Shown here: positions 7,298-18,605 of the stretch, one piece after another
Layout of the letters: each line of letters starts with the position of its first letter
Numbering within the stretch: the stretch's first letter is position 1
Assembly: GCA_011523485.1 (NCBI GenBank)
Contig: WTGR01000229.1
Span: forward strand, 1 to 19,935
Reading direction: 5' to 3'
Length of the DNA stretch: 19,935 nt
From: Acidobacteriota bacterium
Lineage (GTDB): Bacteria > Acidobacteriota > Vicinamibacteria > Vicinamibacterales > UBA8438
Program-made: the position numbers and the translations under genes
The notes under the pieces: generated by a model
Database searches by the model: none
Seen by the model: only the letters and a program-made list of their open reading frames with translations
Told to the model about the DNA's origin: nothing

Positions 7298-8398
7298 TCA
7301 GTTTCTGAATCGGCGCATCCTGACGTTCAGGATGAGCCCGAATCCCATCAGCGTCGCGATGATCGACGAGCCTCCGAAGCTCATCAACGGCAGGGTCAGT
7401 CCCTTGACCGGCGCCAGCCCCACCGACATCGTGATGTTGTATACGACCTGAAACGCGAACCCGGCGACGATGCCGGCGACCAGGTACATGCCGGTGCTGT
7501 CCCGCGCGACCCGCGCAGCATCGAGCGAACGCAGGATGACGAACAGATACAGGGCCAGCGTGATCGATACGCCGACGAACCCGTGCTCCTCCGCCAGCAC
7601 CGAGAAGATGAAGTCGTTGTGCGCGACCGGCAGGAAGTTGTACTGGTTCTGCGTGCCCTGCAGGAACCCGCGTCCCGTCATCCCTCCCGAGCCGACCGTG
7701 ATGCGCGCCTGCCGCTGCTGATAACCGGCGCCCTGCGGATCCTGCTCCGGGTCCAGGAAGCTGGAGATGCGACGCTGCTGATACTCCTCGAGCCCGTAGG
7801 CCCAGACGAGAGGCGTCGCGAGCACGCCGAGGAGAGCCACGACCGCGAGGACCCGGATTCGCAGGCCCGCGAACACCATGACGGTCAGGCAGACCGGCAA
7901 CAGGATGATCGCGGTCCCGAGATCCGGCTGCCGCGCGATCAGCACGAAAGGCAGGGCGACGACCGCGCCGCCCACGATCCAGTCGCGCAACGCGCGCCGG
8001 GCCGGGCTGTTCCGGGTGTAGACCGAAGCCAGGACGAGGGCCAGAACGAGGCGCGCGAGCTCCGACGGCTGGCCGGAGAGCGGACCGATGCCGACCCAGC
8101 GCTGGGCGCCGCCCTGCTCGGTACCCACGAGCAGCGTGAGGACCAGGACCGCCACGAGGCCGGCGTAGATGAACAGGGCGCGATCCGCCAGGGTCCGGTA
8201 GTCGACCACCAGGCAGCCGACGAGCGCGACCGCGCCAATCGCGAGCGCCACCAGGTGACGATAGAACTCGGCGCCGACGCTGCCGCCGGCGGGGTCGTAG
8301 GTGGCGCTGAACACCATCGCGGCGCCGATGGCGCAGAGTATCCCGATTGCGCCCAGCAACGCCCAGTCGATGTAGACGGCCAGGCGATGCTCGAACAT
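7298..8398 (-). CDS. rodA: Peptidoglycan glycosyltransferase RodA (SEDS family)
   Basis: RodA polymerises lipid II into glycan strands for lateral wall growth, working in the inner membrane with PBP2 and MreBCD. The 366-residue protein has about ten membrane segments and the SEDS hallmarks QPSELARL (110-117), ARQPDLGTA (155-163), the long loop with GGMTGRGFLQGTQNQYNFLPVAHNDFIFSV (238-267) followed by LAEEHGF, and LTLPLMSFGGSS (334-345). FtsW is the paralogue alternative, but gene order next to mrdA and mreBCD favours RodA. ATG at 8398 shares its A with the TGA stop of mrdA (TGATG), a typical coupling of partners needed in equal amounts. The product is complete. Confidence 0.96.
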   Translation of the reverse strand: MFEHRLAVYIDWALLGAIGILCAIGAAMVFSATYDPAGGSVGAEFYRHLVALAIGAVALVGCLVVDYRTLADRALFIYAGLVAVLVLTLLVGTEQGGAQRWVGIGPLSGQPSELARLVLALVLASVYTRNSPARRALRDWIVGGAVVALPFVLIARQPDLGTAIILLPVCLTVMVFAGLRIRVLAVVALLGVLATPLVWAYGLEEYQQRRISSFLDPEQDPQGAGYQQRQARITVGSGGMTGRGFLQGTQNQYNFLPVAHNDFIFSVLAEEHGFVGVSITLALYLFVILRSLDAARVARDSTGMYLVAGIVAGFAFQVVYNITMSVGLAPVKGLTLPLMSFGGSSIIATLMGFGLILNVRMRRFRN

Positions 8399-10296
8399 CA
8401 CTGGCCTCCGCCGGCGGCCTCCGGCTGCGCCGCGTCCGCCACGGTCGTCACGGGAGGTCTCGCCGGCAGCGGAGAAGCGGGCAGCGCAAGCCCCTCCTCC
8501 TTGGCGAAGAAGGTCTCGATCACGTGGCGGGCAATCGGGGCGGCCAGATAGCCGTGCTCCCCGTGCTCGGCGAAGACCGCGCCGGCGATACGGGCGTCGT
8601 CGCGCGGAGCGGCGAAGACGAACCACCCGTGGTCCCGCAAGTCCGCCTCGGAATCCGTCGCGGCCCTGCGGCCGGACAGCGACACGACCTGCGCGGTGCC
8701 GGTCTTGCCGATCACGTCGCGTCCCGGCACGCGCGCGCGCCGCGCCGTTCCCACGCCGTTGACCGCTGTCCAGAGTCCGCGCCGCACCGTGGCGAGGGTC
8801 TCGGGCGCAAGCTGCAGACCCTCCCCCGGGCGGACCTCCTCCACCTCACGCCGACCGGGGAACGCCGGCCGGAGCACCCGCGGCGTCGGGACCTGCCCGT
8901 CGTTCGCCACCGCCGCCATCATCACGGCCATCGACAGCGGCGTCACGGACACCTGGCCCTGTCCGATGGCGACCGAGATCGTCTCGCCGGCATACCAGCG
9001 CTCGCCGTGGGTGGCGCGCTTCCACTCCCGGGACGGCACCAGTCCCTGCACCTCGTGCGGCAGGTCGATGCCGCTCATGCTCCCCAGGCCGAGCGCAGTG
9101 GCCCACTTGTGAATCAGATCGATGCCGAGCGACTGCCCGAGCCGGTAGAAGTAGGTGTTGCACGACTGCGCCAGCGCGCGCGCCATGTCGACGCTGCCGT
9201 GCGTGGAGTGGCACGCGAAGAACCGGCCGTAGAAGACGCCGCCGCCGCGGCATACAATCTCGTCGTTCGGATCCACCACTCCCTCTTCGAGGGCCGCGAT
9301 CGCCATGACGATCTTGAACGTCGAACCGGGCGAATAGCGACCCCGCAGGGCCCGGTTCTGCAGCGGATTGAGCGGATCCGCGAGCAACTCCCCCCAGGCG
9401 GCGGCGTCGATCCCGGAAGCGAAGTCGTTCGGGTCGTAGGCCGGCCGGCTCACCAGCGCCAGCACCTCGCCCGAGCGCGGATCGAGCACCACGGCGGCGC
9501 CGTCGAACCCGGCCGCCTGGAACCCTTCCTCGGCAGCCCGCTGCAGGTCGTAGTCGATCGTCAGCTCCAGGGGCGCACCCTCGATCGGAGCGACCTCGCG
9601 GACCGTCTCGATCTCCCGGCCAACGCTGTTCACGACGACGTGGCGCGCGCCGTCGGTCCCCATGAGTCGATCGTTGTAGGCGTGTTCGATGCCTGCGTGG
9701 CCGACGATCGCGCCGCTGCGCAGCCCCTCGAAGCGGGGCAGCGAAAGTTGCACGTCGGTGACCTCCCCGACGTAGCCCAGCGCATGCGCGCCGAACGTCG
9801 CACCCGGATAACGGCGCGTGGGCACCTGCTCGACGACGAGCCCCGGCAGCTCCGGCTTGCGGGCCGCGACGGCGGCCACCTGGGACAGCGAGGCGTCCCT
9901 GATGACGACCACCGGACGCGATGCGGATGCGCGCGGTTGACGCTCGACGATGTCGGCGATCGCGGCTTCATCGGCGCCGGTGGTGCGCGCCAGCCGGGCA
10001 ATCCAGGCGTCGACGTCCTCGACCTGCTCACGCACCAACGAGATGTTCAGCGAGTGACGATTCTCCACCAGCACCTCGCCGTCGCGGTCCAGGACCGCGC
10101 CGCGCGGCGCCCGCAGCAACAGCCGGCGCTGGTGGTTGTTCTCCGCCATCGCGAGGAACCGTTCGTGCTGGCCGATCTGGACGTGCCAGAAACTGACGAG
10201 AAGCGCGGCGAAGATCACGACGACAGCGTGCTGGAGCAACCCCAGCAGCGATCGAGCTCTGAGCACGTCGCGCGACGGCGGCGGGATGCTCATCAT
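8398..10296 (-). CDS. mrdA: Penicillin-binding protein 2 (elongasome transpeptidase)
   Basis: PBP2 cross-links peptidoglycan during elongation and partners RodA. The 632-residue class B PBP has one N-terminal membrane anchor (about 17-36), a dimerisation/pedestal region and a transpeptidase domain with the three active-site motifs: SxxK as GSTFK (S325, K328), SxN as SCN (378-380) and KTG as GKTGTAQ (531-533). The sequence RYSPGSTFKIV is typical of PBP2. The last ~25 residues are a proline/alanine/glycine-rich tail. ATG at 10296 overlaps the mreD stop (ATGA, 4 nt); ATG at 10293 directly follows and could also be used. Upstream in-frame sequence is arginine-rich mreD shadow. All catalytic residues are present. 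Confidence 0.96.
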   Translation of the reverse strand: MMSIPPPSRDVLRARSLLGLLQHAVVVIFAALLVSFWHVQIGQHERFLAMAENNHQRRLLLRAPRGAVLDRDGEVLVENRHSLNISLVREQVEDVDAWIARLARTTGADEAAIADIVERQPRASASRPVVVIRDASLSQVAAVAARKPELPGLVVEQVPTRRYPGATFGAHALGYVGEVTDVQLSLPRFEGLRSGAIVGHAGIEHAYNDRLMGTDGARHVVVNSVGREIETVREVAPIEGAPLELTIDYDLQRAAEEGFQAAGFDGAAVVLDPRSGEVLALVSRPAYDPNDFASGIDAAAWGELLADPLNPLQNRALRGRYSPGSTFKIVMAIAALEEGVVDPNDEIVCRGGGVFYGRFFACHSTHGSVDMARALAQSCNTYFYRLGQSLGIDLIHKWATALGLGSMSGIDLPHEVQGLVPSREWKRATHGERWYAGETISVAIGQGQVSVTPLSMAVMMAAVANDGQVPTPRVLRPAFPGRREVEEVRPGEGLQLAPETLATVRRGLWTAVNGVGTARRARVPGRDVIGKTGTAQVVSLSGRRAATDSEADLRDHGWFVFAAPRDDARIAGAVFAEHGEHGYLAAPIARHVIETFFAKEEGLALPASPLPARPPVTTVADAAQPEAAGGGQ

Positions 10297-10829
10297 GGCG
10301 CGTACCGACTCCGCCAGCGTTCGGCGACCGGCCCCGGACGCCGGCGCTGCGCGGGTCTCTGCCAGCGGCGCACGGGTCCCACGGCGCCGATGACGATGCT
10401 CGCCGCCACCGCATTCGCGACTGCCTGAACCGCCACCTCCGTCCACCCGCCGATCAGGGTCGCCGTGGGGATCAAGGCATAGGTCCCGAAGAAGCAACCG
10501 GCATGGAGCAGGGTCGCGCCCGCGGCCACGAGGCTCCGCTGCCAGGTGGTCGTCACGAGCAGTTTCTCACCCGCCAGCCCCACCGCGACGCCGGCCACGC
10601 ACTTGCACAAGCCGCTCACGCCGACGACGCCGCCCGACAGCACGTCCTGCGCGAGCCCTGTCGCGGTTCCGGTCCACAGCCCGGCCAGCGGTCCGCCGGA
10701 CAGCGCGGCCAGGACGACGACCACCAGCGGCAGATCCAGGTTGACGACGGTGCCGCTGACCGACCAGGCCAGCGTGGTCTGCACCGTCACCGCCACCGCA
10801 GCGGCGATCGCTACCTGCGCGGGACTCAT
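10293..10829 (-). CDS. mreD: Rod shape-determining protein MreD
   Basis: MreD is a small integral membrane protein of the elongasome that links MreC to the wall-synthesis enzymes. The 178-residue protein is hydrophobic, with several membrane segments including LPLVVVVLAALSGG and VNLDL near the N-terminus, and a GLAQDVLSGG-type stretch usual in MreD. MreD sequences diverge widely, so the call rests on hydrophobicity, size and position between mreC and mrdA. The C-terminal ~30 residues are Arg/Pro/Gln-rich and presumably cytoplasmic. Its ATG overlaps the mreC TGA by 4 nt, and its stop overlaps the mrdA start, so translation of the three is probably coupled. Confidence 0.92.
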   Translation of the reverse strand: MSPAQVAIAAAVAVTVQTTLAWSVSGTVVNLDLPLVVVVLAALSGGPLAGLWTGTATGLAQDVLSGGVVGVSGLCKCVAGVAVGLAGEKLLVTTTWQRSLVAAGATLLHAGCFFGTYALIPTATLIGGWTEVAVQAVANAVAASIVIGAVGPVRRWQRPAQRRRPGPVAERWRSRYAP

Positions 10830-11662
10830 CGGACATCGCCGGCGGCCGCGAGCCGCTCGTCGTGGGTGACGATCAGGACATGCTCCATGCGGTCGAACTC
10901 CATCGCCGGCTCGACGTCGATCGTCTTGTACAGGCTGGGGCCGCGCCGCACCGCGGTGACCGTCCCCAACGCGAGCCCGTGCGGGTAGATGCCGTCGGCC
11001 CCGGACGTGACGATGGCGTCCCCCACCTGCACGTCCTCGAGGTTCGATACGTACTCCATGCGCAGGGACACGCCGTCGCCGGTCCCGACGACCACGCCCG
11101 GCACGCGCGTCCGCTCGATGAGCGAGCCGGCCGCGGCGTTCCGATCGATGATCAGTTGCACCCTGGCCGCCCGCATTCCGGGCGTGCCCACCACCCGTCC
11201 CACCACGCCGCCGGGGGCGATCACCGCCAACTCGGCCTCCACTCCGTCACGGAGGCCGCGGTCGACCGTAATCGTTCGGAACCAGGGCGTCGCGTCGATG
11301 CCGATGACGCGGGCGCTGAGCGTCATCAACTCGACCGTCCGGTCGAGCTCGAGCAGTCGCTCGAGGCTGTGGGCCTGCTGAACCAGGGCGTCCTGCGCCT
11401 GCAGGCGCAACCGGAGCCGCGCGACCTGCTCCTGCAGCTCGATCTTCTCCTCGTGCGCGCCCCGCAGCGAGACGTAGCCGTCCCACAGATCACGTCCGGC
11501 GCCCACCGTGGAGCTCACCAGTCGCTGCGCCTCGGACAGCAGGCCGAAGGTGACGGCGTGCAGCACACTCGTACCGGGAGAGGTATCCACCTGCACCGAG
11601 ATGACGACGAGGTGCGCCACGAGCACGCCCAGCACCAGGTAGCCGGCACGTCGTCTCTTCAT
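10826..11662 (-). CDS. mreC: Rod shape-determining protein MreC
   Basis: MreC is a periplasmic scaffold anchored in the inner membrane that activates PBP2. The 278-residue protein has a basic start (MKRRRAGY), one membrane segment (about 8-24), a coiled-coil stretch (about 68-110, EEKIELQEQVARLRLRLQ) and the beta-rich domain with VIGIDATPWFRTITVDRG (119-136), GVVGRVV, VQLIIDRN and VTSGADGIYPHGLALGTV (218-235), all typical. ATG at 11662 is chosen because the membrane anchor follows directly; the frame is open further upstream but the added residues are not MreC-like. The Shine-Dalgarno is weak (CGGGGT about 9 nt before). A 96-nt gap with a hairpin separates it from mreB. Confidence 0.95.
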   Translation of the reverse strand: MKRRRAGYLVLGVLVAHLVVISVQVDTSPGTSVLHAVTFGLLSEAQRLVSSTVGAGRDLWDGYVSLRGAHEEKIELQEQVARLRLRLQAQDALVQQAHSLERLLELDRTVELMTLSARVIGIDATPWFRTITVDRGLRDGVEAELAVIAPGGVVGRVVGTPGMRAARVQLIIDRNAAAGSLIERTRVPGVVVGTGDGVSLRMEYVSNLEDVQVGDAIVTSGADGIYPHGLALGTVTAVRRGPSLYKTIDVEPAMEFDRMEHVLIVTHDERLAAAGDVR

Positions 11663-11689
11663 GCTGCACGTACCCCGATCCCGGGCAGC

Positions 11690-11726
11690 CGGGCAGCGCG
11701 ACCCGCGCGCCGTGTCCCGCTGCCCG
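11690..11726 (-). other. Hairpin between mreB and mreC
   Basis: Perfect 9-nt complementary arms (11690-11698 and 11718-11726, CGGGCAGCG and CGCTGCCCG) enclose a 19-nt GC-rich loop in the 96-nt gap. No U-tract follows, so full termination is unlikely. It could reduce read-through or protect the mreB mRNA, letting mreB be made in excess over mreCD. Confidence 0.4.
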
Positions 11727-11758
11727 CCTCGCCCGAAAGCATGCGCACCACCGGGCAA

Positions 11759-12769
<1,011 letters not shown>

Positions 12770-12780
12770 CGACCTCAGGC

Positions 12781-13818
12781 TCACTTCGCTCGCTCCACGT
12801 CCACGCAGCCGACAGCCCGCATTCCGGTACGGTTTCCCCCGGCCGCCTTCATGTCGTACAAGGCCCTGTCCGCCAGCTCCAGAAGCCCGGCCGCGGACAT
12901 GGCCGCGCCGTTCGTCGTCGCCGCTCCCACCGAGGCCGTCAGCCGGACGGCGCGCCCTGCCCGCCGCAGGAATACATGGCCCGCAATGCGCGCACGGAGG
13001 CGCTCGCCGGCCGCGACCGCGCCTTCCGCGCGAGTCTCCGGGAGCACGAGGGCGAACTCGTCGCCGCCGCAGCGGGCCGCGGCGTCGGTCTCCCGCATGC
13101 CGTCGCGGAGCAGCGCGGCAACCTCGATGAGCACACGGCTGCCGCACAAGTGACCATGTTCGTCGTTGACCTTCTTGAAACCGTCGAGGTCGATGACGAG
13201 CACGGACAGCGGCCGAGCGGTGCGCGACGCACGCGCCGACTCCCTGCGAAGCGTATCAGTTAGTGCCCGCACGTTAAAGAGGCCCGTCAGATCATCGGTG
13301 CCGGCAAGTCGCTCGGCCTGCTCGAGTCGGCGGGCGTCGTCGAGTGCGAACGCAGCCGGTTCGAGCACCAGACGCAACGCCCGCCGGAGTGCGCCGGGCA
13401 GGCGGGGCGCCCTCGAAGCCACCCCGCTGTCCAGACCCACGAGCGCGGCCACGGTACGCGCACGGCACGCGAGCGGAAGCGCCACCGCCGCCGCCGCCGG
13501 TCCATGCGGCACGCGAGCGTCCCGGCTGAGATCGGCCGAGCTCGCAACGCGCGATCGCCGCAGCACCCACGAGCCGAGGGCCCGGACCGCCGGTGCCTCC
13601 CGGGGGCCCAGCCCGCGCCCGGCCAGCACGACCGGCGCCCCTCCCGCCTGCGGCCCCACGACGGCCCAGCACGGCGCAGGCAACCAGGCGTCGGCGCGCG
13701 CCGCCACCACGTCGGCGACGCGGCTCGGATCCGCAACCGCGCCGGCCGCCCGCATCAACTCGACGACGGTGGTCGCGCGGCCCAGACGACGGACCAGAAG
13801 CGGCGCGCGGCGCTCCAT
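12781..13818 (-). CDS. GAF-like plus GGDEF protein, probable diguanylate cyclase
   Basis: The C-terminal half is a GGDEF domain that would make cyclic di-GMP from two GTP. It has DDLTGLFNVRAL at its start, VLVIDLDGFKKVNDEHGH (metal and substrate binding), the intact active site CGGDEFALVLP (GGDEF at 251-255) and an inhibitory-site RETD (242-245) five residues before it. The N-terminal ~170 residues look like a degenerate GAF-type sensor (WAVVGPQAGG, VALPLACRARTVAALVGLDS). No membrane segment is seen, so it is probably cytoplasmic. ATG at 13818 gives 345 residues. A TTG at 13974 would add 52, but that region has codons (TTA, CGA) atypical of this genome. It precedes mreB by 11 nt and appears to head the shape operon. 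Confidence 0.9.
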   Translation of the reverse strand: MERRAPLLVRRLGRATTVVELMRAAGAVADPSRVADVVAARADAWLPAPCWAVVGPQAGGAPVVLAGRGLGPREAPAVRALGSWVLRRSRVASSADLSRDARVPHGPAAAAVALPLACRARTVAALVGLDSGVASRAPRLPGALRRALRLVLEPAAFALDDARRLEQAERLAGTDDLTGLFNVRALTDTLRRESARASRTARPLSVLVIDLDGFKKVNDEHGHLCGSRVLIEVAALLRDGMRETDAAARCGGDEFALVLPETRAEGAVAAGERLRARIAGHVFLRRAGRAVRLTASVGAATTNGAAMSAAGLLELADRALYDMKAAGGNRTGMRAVGCVDVERAK

Positions 13819-13987
13819 GCGCGCCGCGAGGTCCGGGCGACGGTACGGAACCGCTCGGTTGTCGGCCGCGAATGGTAAGAAGGACGGTCGGCATCGAAGC
13901 CGACCACCGGAGCCGACGACAGGTCGATCGTCAACGACGTGGACCGGCCTGTCAGACTCCAGGTGAACCCACAACTTGGGTCAATAG

Positions 13988-13993
13988 AGTATC
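13988..13993 (-). promoter_or_regulatory. Candidate -10 box for the GGDEF-mre operon
   Basis: On the minus strand TG-T-GATACT forms an extended -10 upstream of the GGDEF gene. It is 13 nt from the alternative TTG start at 13974 and about 170 nt from ATG 13818, so it fits a long leader or the TTG start. It is divergent from the ppiD -10, about 37 bp away. Confidence 0.3.
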
Positions 13994-14029
13994 ACAGACG
14001 CGCCAGGCACTCCGCCGCGAGTCTGGTTG

Positions 14030-14035
14030 TAGAAT
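14030..14035 (+). promoter_or_regulatory. Putative -10 box of ppiD, leaderless-type
   Basis: TAGAAT is followed by seven bases and the ATG at 14043. TGCTGCC in between has no Shine-Dalgarno. The expected transcription start is at or one base before the start codon. Confidence 0.5.
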
Positions 14036-14042
14036 TGCTGCC

Positions 14043-15968
14043 ATGACCATGCTCGACCGGATGCGGCGCCACAAGGGCTGGCTCAAGTGGAGCCTCGCAC
14101 TCGTCATCTTCGCATTCGTCTTCCTGTACGTTCCCGGCCTCATGGACCAGACCGGCGGGGCCGGGCTGCCCAGCGACGTCATCGCGCGAGTGGGCGACCA
14201 GGAGATCTCGCTGGCCGACTTCCAGCAGATATACACCCGCCAGCTTCAGGCGTACCGCCTGGAGTCCGGCGGGGAGATTTCCGAGGAAGTGCTCCGCTCG
14301 CTCGGCATCGACCGGCAGATTCTGCAGCAGATGATCGACGGCCACGCGGCCCTGGCCGAAGCCGAGCGCCTGGGACTGCAAGTGAGCGACGCGGAGGTGC
14401 GCGAGCGCATCCTGACGCTGCCGGCGTTCCAGATCGACGGGCGGTTCATCGGCGAGGCGAGCTACCGCCAACTGCTGCAGCAGCAACGCCCCCCGCTGAC
14501 TCCCGGGCAGTTCGAGGAAGAGATCCGCAGCGAAATCCTGGTCGACCGGCTGCAGGCGGCCGTAACCGGCTGGATGCGCGTGTCGGACGCCGAGATCGCC
14601 GACGAGCACCGGCGCCGCAACGAGAGAGTCCGAGTGGACGTCGTCGCCTTCCGCGCCGCCGACTTCCGCGACGAGGTGGAAGCGAACGACGACGACGTAT
14701 CGCTGCTCTTTACCGAGGAAGCGGCCACCTACGAGATCCCCGAGAAGCGTCGGCTGCGGTTCCTGCTGGTGGACCAGACGGCCATCTTCGACAGCCTCGT
14801 TCTGACCGACGACGAGGTGCGTCAGTACTACGACGCGAATCTGTCGCAGTACCAGACGCCCGGGCAGGTGCGGGCCAGCCACATCCTGCTGCGCGTCGAC
14901 GACGGCGACGACGAGGTGGTCGCGGCGCGCGCCGCCGAGCTCGCGGCCGAGGCGCGCGCCGGGGCGGACTTCGCCGGGCTGGCGCGCGAGCACTCCGAGG
15001 ACGAGACCAACGCCGCGAACGGCGGCGATCTCGGGTCGTTCGGGCGCGGCCGGATGGTTCCCGAGTTCGAGAACGCCGCGTTCGCCCTCGCGGCAGGCGA
15101 GATCTCCGATCCGGTGCGCAGCCCCTTCGGCTACCACGTCATCCACGTGACCGAGAAGCAGGATGAGGTCACGCAGCCGTTCGCCGAGGTGCGCGGAGCC
15201 ATCGAGAACATCCTGAAGCGGGAGAGGTCATCCGCGCGGGCGACCGCCCTGGCCCGCTCGATCGCCGCCGAGGCGTCGACGCCGGCCGAGCTCGAGCGCG
15301 CGGCCTCGGCCCGCGGCTACGAGCTGCAGGAGTCGGGATTCGCCGCCCGCGGCGAGCCGATCCTCGGACTGGGCCTGGCGCAGGAGGTCTCCGCGCAGGC
15401 TTTCGCCGTCGATCCGGGCGCCGTTGCCGGGCCCATCCCCACGCCTTCCGGTCCCGCTTTCGTCACCGTCATCGACATCCAGGAGCCCTACATTCCCGAG
15501 CTCGACGAGGTCCGGGAGCAGGTACGCGAGGACGTGATTCGCAAGAAGTCGCTGACCGTCGCGCAGGCGCGCGCGGCCGAGGCGGCCGAGGCGCTCAAGG
15601 CGGCCGACGACTTCGTCGCGGCCGCCGAGGAGGCCGAGTGGGCGGTCGGAGCCAGCGACCTGGTGGCGCGCGGCGCCTCCTTCCCGGAGGTCGGCCCGAG
15701 CGCCGCGGTCGAAGCGGTCGCCTTCGCGATGACGCCCGGCTCGGTGAGCGACGTCGTGCAGACCGGCAACGCGGCGGCCATCGTACACCTCGTCGAGCGC
15801 GAGGAAGCCTCGGCGGCCGACCTGGCGCAGAATCGCGACACGCTGCGCGACGAGCTGATGTTCGAGCGCCAGTCCCGGTTCTTCACCGCCTACATGGACA
15901 ACGTGAAGGCGCGTCTGGACATCACCATCGATCTGGCGGTCCTGGAACAGGCGCTCGGGCAGGCCTGA
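14043..15968 (+). CDS. PpiD/SurA-like periplasmic peptidyl-prolyl isomerase, SurA_N plus parvulin domains
   Basis: This membrane-anchored periplasmic foldase probably helps exported proteins fold. The 641-residue protein has a short basic cytoplasmic N-terminus, one membrane segment (about 14-32), a SurA_N-like helical region (about 44-180, VIARVGDQEISLADF) and a parvulin PPIase domain (about 277-372) with RASHILLRV (H280), NGGDLGSFGRGRMVPEFENAAFAL (326-349) and SPFGYHVIHV (360-369; H365, H368). A second helical, acidic region follows to the end. Layout and length match PpiD (about 620) rather than soluble SurA. The start ATG 14043 is leaderless-like; ATG 14049 is a possible alternative. It is divergent from the GGDEF-mre operon, and convergent with sppA. 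Confidence 0.9.
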   Translation: MTMLDRMRRHKGWLKWSLALVIFAFVFLYVPGLMDQTGGAGLPSDVIARVGDQEISLADFQQIYTRQLQAYRLESGGEISEEVLRSLGIDRQILQQMIDGHAALAEAERLGLQVSDAEVRERILTLPAFQIDGRFIGEASYRQLLQQQRPPLTPGQFEEEIRSEILVDRLQAAVTGWMRVSDAEIADEHRRRNERVRVDVVAFRAADFRDEVEANDDDVSLLFTEEAATYEIPEKRRLRFLLVDQTAIFDSLVLTDDEVRQYYDANLSQYQTPGQVRASHILLRVDDGDDEVVAARAAELAAEARAGADFAGLAREHSEDETNAANGGDLGSFGRGRMVPEFENAAFALAAGEISDPVRSPFGYHVIHVTEKQDEVTQPFAEVRGAIENILKRERSSARATALARSIAAEASTPAELERAASARGYELQESGFAARGEPILGLGLAQEVSAQAFAVDPGAVAGPIPTPSGPAFVTVIDIQEPYIPELDEVREQVREDVIRKKSLTVAQARAAEAAEALKAADDFVAAAEEAEWAVGASDLVARGASFPEVGPSAAVEAVAFAMTPGSVSDVVQTGNAAAIVHLVEREEASAADLAQNRDTLRDELMFERQSRFFTAYMDNVKARLDITIDLAVLEQALGQA

Positions 15969-15989
15969 GGGCTGCGCCCGCAGCGCCGG

Positions 15990-16021
15990 AAAAGCCCGCG
16001 GGCGCAGCGAGTCGGCGGGCT
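15990..16021 (-). terminator. Intrinsic terminator of sppA, possibly shared with ppiD
   Basis: On the minus strand AGCCCGC (16015-16021) and GCGGGCT (15993-15999) form a 7-bp stem with a 15-nt loop, followed by a short T4 run. It begins 3 nt after the sppA stop. The hairpin also lies 24 nt after the ppiD stop on the plus strand, where CTCTATCTTCC follows, so it may serve both convergent genes. Confidence 0.65.
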
Positions 16022-16023
16022 CT

Positions 16024-18189
<2,166 letters not shown>

Positions 18190-18230
18190 GTTCGTTCTCC
18201 TTGGCCGGCCTCGGACCGGCGATCATGGCA

Positions 18231-18236
18231 AGTATA
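18231..18236 (-). promoter_or_regulatory. Putative -10 box of sppA
   Basis: TATACT on the minus strand lies 41 nt before the sppA GTG, leaving a leader of about 35 nt containing the AAGGAG ribosome-binding site. It is a 17-bp spacer away from an identical box on the opposite strand. Confidence 0.5.
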
Positions 18237-18253
18237 CGGGCGCGGCGATAGGT

Positions 18254-18259
18254 TATACT
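18254..18259 (+). promoter_or_regulatory. Putative -10 box of tRNA-Leu
   Basis: TATACT lies 22 nt before the tRNA 5' end, giving a predicted leader of about 16 nt. No TTGACA-like -35 is seen; the -35 position holds the complement of the sppA -10 box. Confidence 0.55.
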
Positions 18260-18281
18260 CTCCTGCGCTCCACTCCATCCT

Positions 18282-18369
18282 GCGGAAGTGGCGGAACTGG
18301 CAGACGCGCAAGCCTCAGGAGCTTGTGGGCCTTAGGCCCGTGGGGGTTCAAATCCCCCCTTCCGCACCA
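18282..18369 (+). tRNA. tRNA-Leu (anticodon CAG), CCA encoded
   Basis: This is a class II tRNA. Acceptor arms GCGGAAG (18282-18288) and CTTCCGC (18359-18365) pair perfectly, then discriminator A and encoded CCA (18367-18369). The anticodon stem CAAGC/GCTTG closes the loop CTCAGGA with anticodon CAG at 18316-18318, reading the CUG codon. The long variable arm is GGGCC-TTA-GGCCC, and the T arm is GGGGG-TTCAAAT-CCCCC. CUG is expected to be a major leucine codon in a GC-rich genome. Confidence 0.97.
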
Positions 18370-18605
18370 CACCACCGGATCGCTCCGACCTGCCGCTTTG
18401 CTCGTCCCGCGCGGCGAGAAGCGCCTCCCCACACCGGACGGCGCCGGCGCGGCCGGCGGCCTGGAACGCGGCAGCCTGAAAACGATCGGGACCGGAGACG
18501 GAAGACCGGCAGCACGCGACGCTCTCGCCGGGGGTGTCCCCGGGCGAGCCGCACTGCCGGTTCGAGTTGTTCGCCGAGCGCCGGAAACGACCGGCGGCCG
18601 CCCGA
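18370..18605. other. Non-coding gap between tRNA-Leu and the 18606 gene, with two hairpins
   Basis: I see no gene here. A hairpin at 18394-18423 (CGCTT/AAGCG outer stem with an inner 6-bp stem) starts 24 nt after the tRNA and may end or shape its precursor. A stronger one at 18524-18548 has 6 bp, one mismatch, 4 bp and a 3-nt loop. It lies 57 nt after the convergent gene's stop and could serve as a bidirectional transcription barrier. Neither has a T-tract. Confidence 0.4.

Noticed and set aside
5437..8551. Long plus-strand ORFs (5437-7023 and 6260-8551) opposite rng and rodA
   Set aside because: They are Arg/His/Asp-rich shadows typical of high-GC antisense frames, lying over genes with clear motifs.
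13819..13974. N-terminal extension of the GGDEF protein from TTG 13974
   Set aside because: The codon choice is atypical (TTA, repeated CGA), no Shine-Dalgarno is present and no domain is visible; kept only as an alternative start.
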